DNA of 64,000 bases from Bettongia penicillata ogilbyi (taxonomy: Eukaryota > Chordata > Mammalia > Diprotodontia > Potoroidae). This document shows positions 11,866-23,836 of this stretch, in pieces; position 1 is the first letter of the stretch; each line of letters opens with the position of its first letter. The stretch is from positions 4,199,001-4,263,000 of the forward strand of contig JAJHZJ010000009.1 of NCBI GenBank assembly GCA_023548195.1, in the 5' to 3' direction. The notes beneath the pieces are model-generated. The model made no database searches and was not told the origin of the DNA. It worked only from the letters and a program-made list of their open reading frames with translations. Made by a program: the position numbers and the translations under genes.

Positions 11866-13560
11866 TATTGGCTATTTATAGAGCATCTATAGCATATGTG
11901 GTATTGTGCTAGGTATGATAGGTTTATACACAGATGAACAAGTCTTGGTCATTATCTTGATGAAATAGCCAGTCCAGCAAGGGAAACAAAATGTGTAGAG
12001 AAGAGATTGTATGTAACCTTTGGTACTTCTGTGGGTCTGTGACTTCAACAGGGTCATTATTTCCTCAGTCGGTATATGTTGCAGCTCATCTGTATGCCAT
12101 TCATGTTTTTTGTCCACAATTTTTCTTTCTTTTTTAAAGTAGAGATTATTGAATGCATTGGGTTTTTAATGTCATTTCTGTATTCCTCATGACTAAAATT
12201 CAGTCCTTCCCTTCCTTGTAATTAAGAAAACCATTAAATTGAAAACAACCAATATATGAAACATTATGCCCTTGTAGATAGACTCCTTCCTTCTGACAAG
12301 AGGAAGAAGGTATATTTCATTATTAGTTAATTTCGCAAAGACTCAGCGTTTGGCTTCCTTTTAGTGACCTGGTACTATTCTGTGCTTGGCTTGTCTACAT
12401 TATCTTGATTCTCTTTTATTCTGAAACAGTTCATATGTTTTTTTTTTGCATGTTTCTTGCTATAGCCTTCTGTAAATCCTCCATAGAGGAACTATCTGAT
12501 GTATGTGGAGGTCTTCCTCTGGTTCTTTTTAATATTTTCTAAGTACCAATGTGGAGTATCTAGGATCTTCATCTGTTGTCCTTTATTCTTGTTACACAGT
12601 TGGGGTCATGCTACTATGCCTCATGCCCACTGCCTGGGATCATCCTATGTTCCCTGCCCCAGGTGACTTTATGAAAATTGTTTGCTGTGGAGCTGCCAGA
12701 ATTTAGTGTATAGTCGTTGTGCCCTATTTTGGGGTGATCTTGTTGCTCTAAGAACCTAACAGGAAGCCCTTGAAGTTCCTGGAATTATTAAATTCCGCAC
12801 CACCCCCACCAACTCTTCAACGTGCTGAAGGAGGGGAAGTCTTCTCCATGGTAATGCTGGTGTTACTCATTCCCCGTACCCAGGCCGTTCTGTTTCCTTC
12901 CTCTCTCCTCCAGTCAGGAGGATCCTACTTAGGAGGAGCACAGAAAACCATAATTCAGATATGTTGTGAAAGGTAAAATCTTATCTTCCGGTTTATCATC
13001 ACTGTTCTTTCTGTTGCCATGAGACTGCATGAGGGAGTTACCAGGGCTTACTCATTGTCCTAGGTCTGTATACAGTCTTTCTCACAGAAGGCCTAGTGTA
13101 TAGTGAAGGCTCACCAACTTTCCGCTTGCTCTGGCATGTGCTGACTGAGGTGATTCCTTCTCCTGCTCAACCACTGGATCATTTCATTCCAGTTTCTAGT
13201 TGTAAAAAGCATTTATGATAGCCAGATGTGAAATTTAGCAATCAGCAGACTTTTCTTCTCTTTCTTTTCTTGATTATGAACCACATTTTCCAGTGTATTT
13301 CCCATTTCCTCTATTTCCCCTTTCAAACTGAAATCACGAAATATTAAGATATAGCTTGGTTTTATTCAAAAGAATTTAAGTCCTTCACTCAATTTCTTTA
13401 CTGCTTCGTCTTTTGCTATCCATGTTAGTAAATGATCTATAGTTAACCTCATGTCAGAATTTTAGTTTATAGTGTAAGGTACAGTGATGCACTTTTGCCA
13501 AGTAGGAGTCCCATAATGCTCTTCCTAAAGGTAGACACTAGGGAGAAAAAAACGCTCTCA
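11866..13560. other. Unassigned, mostly unique sequence
   Basis: No repeat family or exon could be supported. Short frames such as 12770-12976 have no recognisable similarity. An 8-10 bp T run occurs near 12440. Confidence 0.35.
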
Positions 13561-13564
13561 AAAA

Positions 13565-14175
13565 AGAAACCATGAATAACATTATGAGTCATGGGGATAA
13601 ACCAGAAGCCCTCTCAGCAAGATCAGATAGGAAACAATAATTCCCACTGTTGCCAATATTAGTAATATTATATAGGAAATTTTAGCAATAGTAGTTAGAG
13701 AAAAAGGAAATAGAAGGAATTAGAATAGGAAATGAGATAATGAAACTATCTTTTTTTTTGCAGATGATGTGATGATGTACTTGGAAACTCCCAAAGACTC
13801 AACTAAAAAGTTAGTTGAAACAATAATTTTATTAAAGTAGCAGGATATAAAGTAAATCCATATAAATCATCAGCATTCTTATATATCACAAACAAAACCC
13901 TACAAGAAGAGATAGCAAGAGATATCCCATTTAAAACAACTCTGGACAGTTTAAAATATTTAGGACTACCCCGGAACTATCGGAGCAAAATTATATAAAA
14001 ATATTTTCATACAAATAAAATCAGACTTCAATAATTGGAGAAATGTTAATTGTTCATGCATAGGCAGAGTCAATATAGTAGAAATAACAGTTTTACCTAA
14101 ACTAATTTATACATTCAGTGCCATCACAATTAAATTATCAAAAAATTATTTGGGCCAGTTTTGTCAGACAAGTTT
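13565..14175 (+). mobile_element. L1 ORF2 reverse-transcriptase fragment, sense
   Basis: The plus strand encodes, across several frames, remnants of the L1 reverse transcriptase. 'ADDVMMYLETPKDSTKKLVE' at about 13760-13820 corresponds to the catalytic FADD box and the following segment of L1 ORF2. 'aggactaccccggaactatc' and 'atgcataggcagagtcaata' continue into the thumb region. Stops and frameshifts are frequent, and both ends are truncated. Confidence 0.8.
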
Positions 14176-14394
14176 CTATGCATAGGGGCTTGTGGTATGT
14201 GCCTTTAGTGTAAGTCTATAAGGTTTTATTTAGATCCTTTCTTTCATAGCTCAGATGGGATTTTCCAGAATTTTAAATCTAGTACTGTTGAAGTTGTTGA
14301 AACATGAACTATGATTTCATTGTTATGAGGACTCCCAGTGAGGGAACTTACTTTTTGAATAGAGGTTGGTATATAATCCCCTACTTATAGTCAC

Positions 14395-14526
14395 AGAGTG
14401 TTGTGTGGGGGCCTTGAAAGATTAAGTGATTTGTTGAATCATATAGTCAGAATGGGACTCAGTTTCCTCATCTGTAAAATTAGTGGGTTGAATTAGATAG
14501 CCTATGAGATTCCTTCTAATTCTAGA
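14395..14526 (+). mobile_element. MIR 3' part, sense
   Basis: 'cagtttcctcatctgtaaaa' and 'cttctaattctagatcc' are MIR core and 3' motifs. A similar MIR end ('ggctctaaatctatgatcct') reappears at 14741, suggesting the next entry inserted into it. Confidence 0.6.
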
Positions 14527-14740
14527 TCCAGGTTCTTAACTTGGAATCTACAAATCCCCAAGGGTTCCATGAATTCAAGGAACCTATGAACTTGGATTGG
14601 GGAAAAATACATCTTTATTGTAGTATAATTGTCTTCCTTTGCAATTCTACATGTTTTATGTATTTAAAAGCATTCTGGAATTTCTATAAATTTTACCACA
14701 CTGCCAAAGGGGTATATGATGCAAAAATTAGGAATCCATC
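14527..14740. mobile_element. Old DNA-transposon-like fossil (class uncertain)
   Basis: The segment begins 'ggttcttaacttggaatcta' and ends with 'cacactgccaaaggggtata' then 'tgatgcaaaaattagg'. It shares this start/end logic ('taacttggggtccatgg ... cagactgccaaaatagtcta') with 39645-39835. I infer an ancient hAT-like non-autonomous element but cannot name the family. Confidence 0.45.
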
Positions 14741-14879
14741 GGCTCTAAATCTATGATCCTGAGTGTCAGGGATAAGATTTGAACCAAGATCTTCCTGACT
14801 ATGAGGCTAAGTGTCTATCTGTTATGCCATGTTGCTTCTCTTTGTGAATTATAAACATAAGCAAATCTGGTAAAACATA

Positions 14880-15140
14880 GAACATGCTAAGTGCCACCAT
14901 CATAATAATAGCATTTATATAGTACATACCATGTGACAGGCAGTGTGCTAAGAGCTTTACAAATATCTTGTTTGATCCTCACAGTAATTCTGAAAAGTTG
15001 GTGCTATTATTATCTCCATTTTCTAGTTGAGGAAACTGAGGCAACAGAGGTTTAGTAATTTTCCCGAAGTCACACAGCTATTGGCTTTAAATCCAGGTGT
15101 ATTTTTTTTTTTTTACTCCATGTGCCACCTAGCTGTCAAG
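14880..15140 (-). mobile_element. Antisense MIR
   Basis: Landmarks in reverse order: 'accatgtgacaggcagtgtg', 'gtgctattattatctccatt', 'tgaggaaactgaggcaacag', 'cgaagtcacacagctattgg', and 'catgtgccacctagctgtc' at the head. A 12-bp T run has grown at about 15101. Confidence 0.8.
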
Positions 15141-15989
15141 ATAAAAATGTTTCAGAGAGATAGAAAAGCCACTGATAAATGACAGGCACATGAACACTGA
15201 TGCTTTGTTTATATGAGATATTCTTTGATGAATCTGAAAGGACTGGAAAGGTAGCCAGGTGACTGCAGCCTGAGAAATTTCCTGAGGTGCTGCCCTTGCA
15301 AAAGATCTTAGAACTAGAACACCTTCTTCCACAAGGTAGAGGCTCCATTCTTGATTCAATTGAGTCATTTATTCTGCTCTAGAGACTAGTATTTTAACTT
15401 GACTTATACTGGAAGCAATTATTTCCTTCCTTTCTAAGGAAGCCAGAGTCAGAAGGACTACTTTCAAAAAAAAGATACTTATTTTTTAAACATTCATTTA
15501 CAAACATTTTGAGTTCCAAATCCTCTCCCTTCCTCCAGCTCCTTCCCTACCCTTTGAGAAGGCAAACAATGTGATATCAGTTATGTATGTGAAATCATGC
15601 AAAATCTATTTCCCATATTAGCTGTTACAAAAAAGTGAGAAAGATAAAGAAAATAAAAATATTATACTTTGATTTGCACTCAGAGCTCATTTGTTCTCTT
15701 TCTGGAAGTAGATAGCATTTTTCATCATGGATCCTTTGGAATTGTCCTGGATCATTGAACTGATCAGAGTAGCCCAGTCTTTCACAGTTGATCATCATTC
15801 CAACTTTGCTGTTACTGTGTACAATGATCTCCTGGTTCTATTCATCTGATTTTGTTTCAGTTCATATATTTTTTCTCAAACCACACTCCTTGTCATTTCT
15901 TATAGTACAATAGTATTCTATGGCAGTCATATGCCACAACTTATTGCACCACCCCCTAATTGAAGAGTATCCCCTCAATTTTCAGTTCC

Positions 15990-16235
15990 TTGATACTACA
16001 AAAAGAGCTGCTATAAATATTTTCTACATCTAGGTTCTTTTCCTTTTTCTTTGATCTCTTTGGGGTATAGACCTAGCAGTGATATTGCTGGGTCAAGGGT
16101 TACACACTGTTTTATAGCCCTTTGGGCATAGTTCCAAATTGTTCTCCAGAATGGTTGGATCAGTTCACAACACCATAATAGTGCATTAGCGTCCCTATTC
16201 TTCCACTTTCCTCTAGCATTTGTCATTTTCTTTTC
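15990..16235 (-). pseudogene. L1 ORF2 C-terminal remnant
   Basis: The minus frame 16226-16011 contains 'ALLWCCELIQPFWRTIWNYA' and 'AISLLGLYPKEI', which are the Cys-rich and following blocks of the L1 ORF2 C-terminal domain. The same blocks occur at 24480-24600 on the plus strand. The frame is short and interrupted. Confidence 0.8.
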
Positions 16236-16507
16236 CTGTCATATAAGCCAAAGAAATCAATCTGAGGTGATACCTCAGAGTTGTTTTAATTTGCATTTCT
16301 CTAATTATTAATAATTTAAAGAATTTTTTTGTATGCCTACATACAACTTTGATTTCTTCTGAAAACTGCTTGCTTATGTATTTTGATTACTTATCAACTG
16401 GGGAATAGCTCTTATTATTTTTTATATGAATTCTACTCAATTCCCTATGTATTTGAAACATGAGACCTTTGTCAGAGAAACTTGCTATAAAGATTTTTGA
16501 TATTACT

Positions 16508-16822
16508 TTACTGTCTATGATTCTGTTTAGCAAAATGTAGCTTCCCTGATTGTCTTTGTGCTTTTGCTTTGTCCAGAATCATGATCGCCATCTCTGCCCT
16601 CCCTCCCTCTTTTTTTTTTAACCTCAGATGAAGCATAACAGATTCTGCTTTAGTTCCTATTTTAACTATGCATGTGTCTTTTTGTTCTAAATGTGTTTCT
16701 TGTAAATGGCATATTGTTAGATTCTGGTTTTTCATCCATTCTGCTGTCTGCTCCTGTTTTCTGGGTGATTTCATCCTGTTCACATCCACAGTTGCGCTTT
16801 CTATCTCTGTATTTCCTTCCAT
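16508..16822 (-). pseudogene. L1 ORF2 endonuclease remnant
   Basis: This 104-codon minus frame contains 'NRMKSPRKQEQTAEWMKNQN' followed by 'LTICHLQETHLEQKDT'. That corresponds to the N-terminal AP-endonuclease segment of L1 ORF2; the 'QETH' string carries the metal-binding Glu of the family. It ends where the element jumps to the ORF2 C-terminus, so no polymerase is encoded. Confidence 0.8.
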
Positions 16823-18321
16823 CCTATTTTCTTTTGTTTATCTTTCTCTCTTTTTACTTTGTCCTTTCTCAAGAGATCTATTTTGTTTCTGACAACTGTC
16901 TCCCTTAATCCACCCTCCTTTTTCTCTTATCCTTTTCCTTTCTTACTTCCCTTTTGGGTAAGGTAAATTTCTATACCCAATTCTTCCCTTTTTGAACCAA
17001 TTCCAATGAAAGTGGGGCACAAGCATTATTGGCCTTTATCCTCTCACCCATTTTCCCCTCCACTGTAAAGGCTCTTCCTTGTGTGCATCTTTACAGTGAG
17101 ATAATGCCACCCATTCTTTCTCTTCCTTTTTTCAGTGAAACCCTCTTCATTTTTTTGAGATCATCCCAGCTCAATTGTCACACACCCTTGTCCTCTGTTT
17201 ATGTATGTTCCTTCTACATGCACTAATGATGATAAAGTTATGAGGACTTACATATATCATTTTTCCATATAAGAATATAAACATTTTAACCTTATTTCCC
17301 CTTCAGGTTTACCTTTTTATACTTCTCTTGAGTTTTGTGTTTTGATATCAATTTTTTAAAAAAAATCCAGCTTTAGTATCTTCGTCAGCAGTGATTGAAA
17401 ATACTCTATTTTGTTAAATATCCATTTCACCCCTTGAAGTATTATACTCAGTTTTGCTGTTTATGTTCTTTGTAATTGTAATCCTAGCTTTGCCTTCTGG
17501 AATATCATATGATAAGTCCTCCACTTCTTTAATGTGGAAGCTCTTAAATCTTGTGTGATATGGCTGTGGCTCCATAATGTTTGAAATTATTATTATATTT
17601 CTGGTTGCTTGAAATTTTTCTGTTTGATCTAGAAACTCTGGAATTTGGTTATAATATTCCTGGGAGTTTTCATTTTGGGATATTTTTTAGGAATTGGTTA
17701 GTAGATTTTTTTCACCATTTTATCCTATGATTCTAAGATATTGGGGCAGTTTTCCTTTATAATTTCTTGAAATAGGATGCCTACGCTTTTTTTTTTTGAT
17801 CATTGTTTTCAGGTAGTCTCATTATTCTTAAATTACTTCTCTTTGATCTATTTTTCCATATCAGTTATTTTTCCAGTGAGATGATTCATATTTTTTCTAT
17901 TTTTTCATTTTTGACTCCGTTTGATTGTTCCTTGATGTCTCAGGGCATCATTAACTTCCACTTGCCCAATTCTAATTTTTAAGGAATTATTTTCTTCAGT
18001 GAGCTTTTGTACCTTCTTTTTCATTTGGCTCGTTCCACTTTTAAAGGAGTTCTTTTCTTCAGCAAGTTTTTGTGCCTCTTAGTAAATTTTTCATAATTTT
18101 CTTGCATCACTCTAATTTCTTTTCTTAATTTTTCTCTATCAGTGCCTCTCTTTCTTTATCTCTTCCAGGGTTTCTTTTTGGGCTTTATTCAATTTCCATC
18201 ACTTTCTTTGAGGCTTTGCTTGTTTTCACATTGTTGGATTTTTCTGTTATATCTTGATCTTCTCTGTCTCCATAGTAGCTTTTTATGTTCATATTTTTGT
18301 TATTGTTGCTGCTGTTGCTGT

Positions 18322-18334
18322 TGTTTGCTCATTT
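18322..18334. repeat. Target-site duplication, left copy (L1 insertion)
   Basis: 'tgtttgctcattt' matches 'tgtttactcattt' at 19303-19315 with one mismatch. The pair brackets the younger L1 and marks its target within the older L1. Confidence 0.75.
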
Positions 18335-19302
18335 AAAAATATTTATTTTTAGTTTTAAACCTTCATTTTTGTAAGATTTTGAGTTCCAAACTTCCCCATC
18401 TCCCTTCCTCCCCTTCCCCAAGATAGTATACAATCTGATATTAATCATATTAATTAATCATATTAAACATATTTTCACTTTTCACATATCGTGAAGGAAG
18501 AATCAAAAAAAAAAGGGAAAAATCATGAGAAAGGAAAAAAAAGAGAAAATAGTATGTTTCAATTTGCATTCAGACTCCACAGGTCTTTCTCTAGATGTGG
18601 GTAGCATTTTCAGTGATGAATCTTTTGGAATTGTCTTAGATTGTTGTATAAATGAGAAAAGCTAAGTCTTTCAAAGTTGATCATCACACAATGTTACTCT
18701 TGCTATAAGTTCTCCTGTTTCTGCTCACTTCACTCAGCATTAGGTCATGTAAGTCTTTACAGATTTTTCTGAAATCCACCTGCTCATCATTTCTTATGGA
18801 ACAATAGTATTCCATTACATTCATATACCACAACTTGTCCAGCCATTCCCCAATTGATGGGCATCCCCTCAATTTCCAATTCTTTGCTACCACAAAAGAG
18901 GTGCTATATTTTTGTACATGTGGGTCCTTTTCCCTTTTTGTAAGGATCTCCTTGGGATACAGACCTAGAAGTGGTATTGCTAGGTGAAAGAGTATGTACA
19001 TTTTTGTTAGCCCTTTGGGCATAGTTCCAAATTGCTCCAGAATGGTTGGATCAGTTCACAATTCCATCAACAATGTTCCAATTTTCCCATGTCTTCTCCA
19101 AAATTTGTAATTTTTCTTTTTCTTGTCATATTAGGCAACCTGAGAGGAGTGAAGTGGTACCTCAGAGTTGTTTTAATTTGCATTTCTCCAATGAATAGTG
19201 ATTTAGAGCATTTTTTTATGTGAGTATAGATAGTTTTAATTTCTTCCTGTGAAAAAACTGCCTGTACATATCTTTTAAGCACTTATCAATTGAGGAAAAT
19301 GA
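18335..19302 (-). mobile_element. 5'-truncated L1, antisense, nested in older L1
   Basis: The 968-bp insert starts on the plus strand with an AT-rich tail, then 'gagttccaaacttccccat' (3' UTR), and continues into the ORF2 C-terminus. The minus frame 19022-18684 contains 'AIPLLGLYPKEIL', 'AKNWKLRGCPSIGEWLDKLW' and 'MEYYCSIRNDEQ'. Truncation near 19302 within ORF2 and the flanking 13-bp duplication fit ordinary target-primed reverse transcription. Confidence 0.85.
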
Positions 19303-19315
19303 TGTTTACTCATTT
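19303..19315. repeat. Target-site duplication, right copy (L1 insertion)
   Basis: 'tgtttactcattt' pairs with 18322-18334. Removing the insert rejoins 'gctgttgtttgctcattt' to 'ttttccaatctatttctt'. That junction parallels the 'aaaatgagcaaacaac' segment of the sense L1 at 60983. Confidence 0.75.
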
Positions 19316-19565
19316 TTTTCCAATCTATTTCTTACCTTTGAACTTTTTACTATAATAAAATTGGGCTTTACTCATCTGGGGTGGGGAAGCACTCTCCCAA
19401 GCTTGAGGCATTTTTGTGCTTCTATTTTCAGAGTTAGTTCTGAGGATCTGCAAGTTTTCAGTGCTTCCGAAGTGGTGTAATCCAGGGAGAGATGTAGTCA
19501 CTGATCTTCTCCTTTGCTCTCTGGTCTTTGCTTAGGAAGGGTTCCTGCTCCCTTGTGACCAATCA
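19316..19565 (-). mobile_element. 5' portion of the older antisense L1
   Basis: This continues the element of 15470-18334 into its 5' untranslated region on the minus strand. The left edge is fixed by the target duplication; the right edge is only estimated, where L2-like sequence begins. Confidence 0.55.
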
Positions 19566-19599
19566 CCATTATTACAAATATCACCCTATCTTAACTCTC

Positions 19600-20205
19600 C
19601 CTCTGGTCCAAGCCAGCCTTTCCACAGCTGTCAAAGTGATTTTCCTAAAACAGAGATCTGATCCTGTCGTCCTCTATTGAATGAACTTCAGTTACTCCCT
19701 ATTACGTTTAGAATGATACAAAATGCTTCTGTTGGGCATGTAAAGCTGTTCACAGTCTCTCTCCTTCCTGCCTTTCCAGTCTTTTACTTCGCTCTCCTCC
19801 AAACCTTTCGTAATGCTCATTCCTGCCTCTGAACACTGGCTCATGTTAGTCCTCCTGCTTGACATCTCTCTCCTCTTCTCTGCTACTTAACTGTATCTTA
19901 TGCTTTCTTTAAGGTTCAATTTAAGTCCTATTTTTCATATAAAGTCTTTTTTTTCTCAAAATCCCAGGTCATAGCTTACTATACTGTTTCTATTACATGA
20001 TGCTTCCTCTCCTTTCTCTGGACCTCTGCACTGACTTTGTTCTCATGTCTAGAGGGCTCCGCCTCCTCACTCTTGCTTCTTAGAATCTCTGGCTTCTTTC
20101 AAGATGCTATTCAAGGCTATTTCCTACAAGAGGCCTTTCCTAGTCTTTCCAGACACTACAATGTCCTCTTTTGAAGTTACCTTCCATTTACTCTATATAT
20201 ACCTT
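19600..20205 (+). mobile_element. L2 LINE, sense (first segment)
   Basis: 'tgtcaaagtgattttcctaa', 'gttcacagtctctctccttc' and 'acaagaggcctttcctagtc' are successive blocks of the L2 ORF2 end. Two SINE-like insertions split the element; it resumes at 20641-20726 and again at 21153-21225. Confidence 0.75.
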
Positions 20206-20640
20206 ATACACCTGTGATTTCAAGAAGCCATAGCTTGCACAACAGTCACATGCTGGGAGAGCCATCTCTGTAGACAGGTTAAACCAGATTGAGGGTAACC
20301 AACATACCTTAAACCCACTGGTGATTTAGGGGGCAAGCATGTGAAGATTTCCCACAGTAGAATGGCAGTCTGAGAACAATTTGTTCCAATGACTTGAAGG
20401 CAGCTGAAGCAGGTGCTGTTGAGGGCTTAGAGCTTGGTCAGCCATTGAAGATGCCAAGGTGATGCACTGTAACCCAGGTCATTGCCAGTCATCTTGACTT
20501 TTGTCTCTCTCTGGAAGAGAGAATGAACCTGACAATTTTGCTTAACTCTGCCTCACTTAAAGCCAATTCACGGGCAAGTCAGAACGTCACCTCAAGATGT
20601 TATTGTTTTTTTTCAAAAAACAACAGCTCGTATGTACCTT
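20206..20640 (+). mobile_element. RTE-ended marsupial SINE-like repeat, sense
   Basis: From 'acctgtgatttcaagaagcc' to 'gcctcacttaaagccaattc' and 'aagtcagaacgtcacctc'. The 3' part is the same tail found antisense at 29335 and 32041. It interrupts the L2. I recognise it as a marsupial repeat, but the family name is uncertain. Confidence 0.6.
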
Positions 20641-20726
20641 TATATGTTGCCTCCCACATTAGGATGAAAACTCCCTGAGATCAGTGACTATTTTTATCTT
20701 TCTTTGTACCCCAGGATTTAACATGG

Positions 20727-21152
20727 CAATGAGGTGCAGTGGATAGAGCATCAGTGCAGGAGTCAGGAGGACCTGAGTTCAAATGTCACCTCAAACACTT
20801 GACACTCACTAGCTGTGTGACTTTGGGCAAGTCACTTACCCCAGTTGCCTCATCCTGGGTCACCTCCAGTCATCCTGATGAATATCTGGTCACTGGATCC
20901 AGATGGCTCTGGAGGAGGTGAGGCTGGTGACCTGCACAGCCCTCCCTCACACAAAACAAAGTCAAGTGCAAGTCATGTCATCATTTCTCTCATGGCATGG
21001 TCTTGTTTGGCAACGAAGGACGAACACACACACACACATCATCTGTAAAATGAGCTGTAGAAAGAAATGGCAAACCACTCTTGTATCTTTGCCAAGAAAA
21101 CCCCAAATGGGGTCAGGAAGAGTCAGATTTGATTGAAACAACTGACCAACGA
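20727..21152 (+). mobile_element. Chimeric CORE-SINE: WSINE body plus MAR1-type tail
   Basis: The head 'atgaggtgcagtggatagag' and the long body with 'catcctgatgaatatctggt' and 'ggcaacgaaggacgaacac' are the WSINE type. A short CA run is then followed at 21040 directly by 'atctgtaaaatgagctgtag' and 'ccaagaaaaccccaaatggg', the MAR1-type tail. The whole unit interrupts the L2 3' end. Confidence 0.75.
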
Positions 21153-21225
21153 CAAAGCACTTAGCACAGTGCCTGACTTATAGTAAGTGCTTAATAAAAG
21201 CTTTTTTGGTTGATCGATTGGTAGG
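21153..21225 (+). mobile_element. L2 3' terminus (last segment)
   Basis: 'agcacttagcacagtgcctg' and 'taagtgcttaataaaagc' complete the L2 whose preceding bases ('actccctgagatcagtgact') lie at 20670. The two join cleanly once the SINE is removed. Confidence 0.8.
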
Positions 21226-23425
21226 TGACACTCGTCTGACCAGAAAATTGAGTGTGACTTATTGCGTATTTAGTATTGAAGTCAAGTCAAGGGCAAAAGA
21301 ATAATACTCTTGTTTCAGTCTAATAAAATTAGTTTCAATTTACAGTTTTTGAATTTTTTCCTCATAAATGGATATCAGTGAACCTTCTGGAAAAGACTCA
21401 GGACATTCAGAAGCTTCAGTGGAGTATTTTTAGCACTTGCTGCTCCCTGGGACTTCAGAAAAGGTCGTGCTTTTTTTTTGGCCAATCTTTATATTTCCAA
21501 ATAGGGTTTGAATCTCCTACTCCTTAATTTCTTTTTAAAACATTTTACTTTTTGAAGCTTATGAGTGTCTCCTTAAAAAATTCACCCCTTTGAAAATGTT
21601 GGGGAAACCATGCAGAAATCAAAAGGGAAGGAGCTGTTTTTGGTGTATTTTATGTCATGTTGGACTTGGAATCAGGAAGATGTTAGTTTAAATTCTACTT
21701 TAGACACTGAACGAGGTGATCCTGGGCAAGGTCACTGACCCTAGCTGAGTCGCTATGAACTCATGTGTAAAAGGATAATAGCAATAGCACCTACATCCCA
21801 GAGGTGGTCATTTGTAAAAACAAAACAAAACTTTAATTTTATGTAATTAAAACTACCCATCCATCTTCTGTGATCCTCTCTTTCATTTGATCATGAATTC
21901 TTGCCTTTCTCTAATTTTAAAAAAGAATTTCTTCTTTACTTCTCAATTTCTTTATAATGTGGGCTTTTATATTGAAATGTTATCTCTTTTTGGAGCTTAT
22001 TTATTATGTGATAATATTTAATATCATTTTTAACTTTTAATAAGAACCAAAGCCTGAACTACTCAATCGGACTGCTTTGTTTTACTCTAAAAATGTCCTT
22101 TTCTGTGTCTGCAACTTCCAAGACCTATTTATGACAGGATGCCTACCACCAGAATGGGGGGATTTTTCTTATCTTGATATGCAGAGACAGAGGAAAACAG
22201 ACATCCCAGGATCTTAATTTACAGGACAATACCTTGTTAATTGTCTTGTCTCACCGAGTTTACGAATAAAACTAAGAAAATTCCTGTCTCATGGTAAAGT
22301 GTATTTAATCCTTCTGTCATTCTTCTGTCTATCAGTCAGTCAGAGCTTTTCCTTCTGACTCCATGGCCATGTAACTGCTAGCTTTAAGGGAATAAACAAT
22401 ATGTCTGTTTGCCTTTTTTAACCAAATTTCCAGGTTGACATGCGTTGTGAAGTTTTGGACTAAACCTAATTTCTACTAGACTGTTACCTAGTTTTCATAG
22501 CAGTTTTTGTCAAATAGTGACAAAACACTTTCCTTACCTTAGGAAACTGTTTTCTTTGGATTTATCAAATACCAGACTACTAGGTTCTGTTTGTTCATAA
22601 GACTTGTGATGAGGACGAAATGAGGTAATATATGAGGCATTTTACAAAGCATAAAGCTCATTGAAAATGCTAGCTATCAAAGATGATGATAATAATACTA
22701 TTTTTGCTTTTCTTTGCCAGTCCCAATCTCTGTGCCTCCTTGCACATAAAAGATGCTTAATAAATTTATTGAATTGAGTCTTTCCTCTTTGAAATTCTGC
22801 ACTTTTTGTAAGTTTTTTTTTTTTTTTTTTACCTAGGTTGATTTATTTTTATTTTCCCAGAAGGGAGTTCGTGAGAATCTAGATGCAGAAGATTAGGCCA
22901 TTGTCTGTTGCGTTTTTTTCATACTTATTTCTTTTCATCTGATGTTGTTAATTCTTACCAAACTTCCCACAAGATTCTTTCCTGTGTTATTAAATATCTT
23001 ACAATTGAAGAGAGGCGGTTCTCATACGCCAGCTGCGGAATTCTGCTGGGTCCCCAAGGCCTTTGAATGTAGTTGACTGAGCTGGCATAGTTGATAACCA
23101 TTCATGGCTACAGAGTTAGAGGCTGAGTGAAAAGGTCTCTGGGAAGCCCATAACTATTTCCCAGTTGTTTATGGGGGCCCTGAGCCTACGTATTTCACCA
23201 GATATTCACCGTCATTCCCACTTGCATGTATAAGTGAAAGGGCTGGGATGGTTAACTTCTCCAGAAACTGAGAATTATCTGTTGCTGCCTTGGCTACTTT
23301 GAGCATCATCTTAAAAAAAGAAAAGATTCATTGATGCTCTTTGTACATATATTCCAAGCCTCCCTCCCCACCCCCAATCAACCCTCTCTCTTAACAAAGG
23401 AAAAAATGGTTATACAAAACCAGCT
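21226..23425. other. Mostly unassigned sequence
   Basis: Apart from an L2 terminal scrap at 22725-22785 ('cacataaaagatgcttaata'), a degraded MIR head near 21660-21800 and an 18-bp T run at about 22813, no repeat or exon is supported. The GC-richer patch 23000-23290 has no recognised identity. Confidence 0.35.
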
Positions 23426-23429
23426 GGTG

Positions 23430-23570
23430 AGAGGCAGTGTGGCCTTATGGAGGGTGACTCAGAAAGTCCAGGGTTCAAGTCTTATGCTGACGCTTTAGTG
23501 GGGGGGTGGACGTGATCTTACAAGTCACTTAACTTTCTAGTGCCTCAGGCAGCTTTTTAAGTGAGAGAAC
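23430..23570 (+). mobile_element. Degraded MIR, sense
   Basis: 'gaggcagtgtggccttatgg', 'ccagggttcaagtcttatg' and 'acaagtcacttaactttcta' are in MIR order, with a short G run in the middle. Confidence 0.55.
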
Positions 23571-23689
23571 AAGAGTCAGCCTGCATTAGTTAAAAGGGAG
23601 TTTCTTTATTCCAAAGGCAATAAAATAAAATCCTCAAAAAAAAAAAGGGAAAAAACTCAAACAAAAGCAACTAGTACTGATCTTGTAGT

Positions 23690-23836
23690 TATTCAGTTAT
23701 TTCAGTTGTGCTTGACTCTTCATGACCCCATGTGGGGTTTTCTTGTCAAGGTTACTGGCGGGGTTTGCCATTTCTCTCTCTAACTTATTTAAAATGACTT
23801 GCCCAGGGTCACCTAGCTAGTAAGTATCCAAGGCTA
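23690..23836 (-). mobile_element. MAR1-type CORE-SINE, antisense (part 1)
   Basis: Plus strand: 'tcatgaccccatgtggggtt' then 'aaatgacttgcccagggtca'. The element is split by a second SINE and resumes at 24159-24225 with 'gatccgaactcaggaaagat'. The copy 'atccaaggcta' at 23826-23836 is the left target duplication of that insertion. Confidence 0.8.

Larger units (their letters stand above)
15470..18334 (-). mobile_element. L1, antisense, missing most of reverse transcriptase
   Basis: Read on the minus strand, the order is ORF1 region (18334 to about 17330), a purine-rich inter-ORF spacer (to about 16830), the ORF2 endonuclease start (16822-16508), the ORF2 C-terminus (about 16490-15750), and a 3' UTR with 'gagttccaaatcctctccc' on the plus strand at 15511. 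Roughly 2-2.5 kb of ORF2, including the whole RT core, is missing at about 16500. The 5' part resumes at 19316 beyond a younger L1 insertion. No frame is intact. Confidence 0.75.

Noticed and set aside
23000..23290. GC-richer unique patch considered as an exon or RNA gene
   Set aside because: No splice sites in phase with an open frame, no tRNA-like boxes and no recognisable RNA family; left as unassigned.
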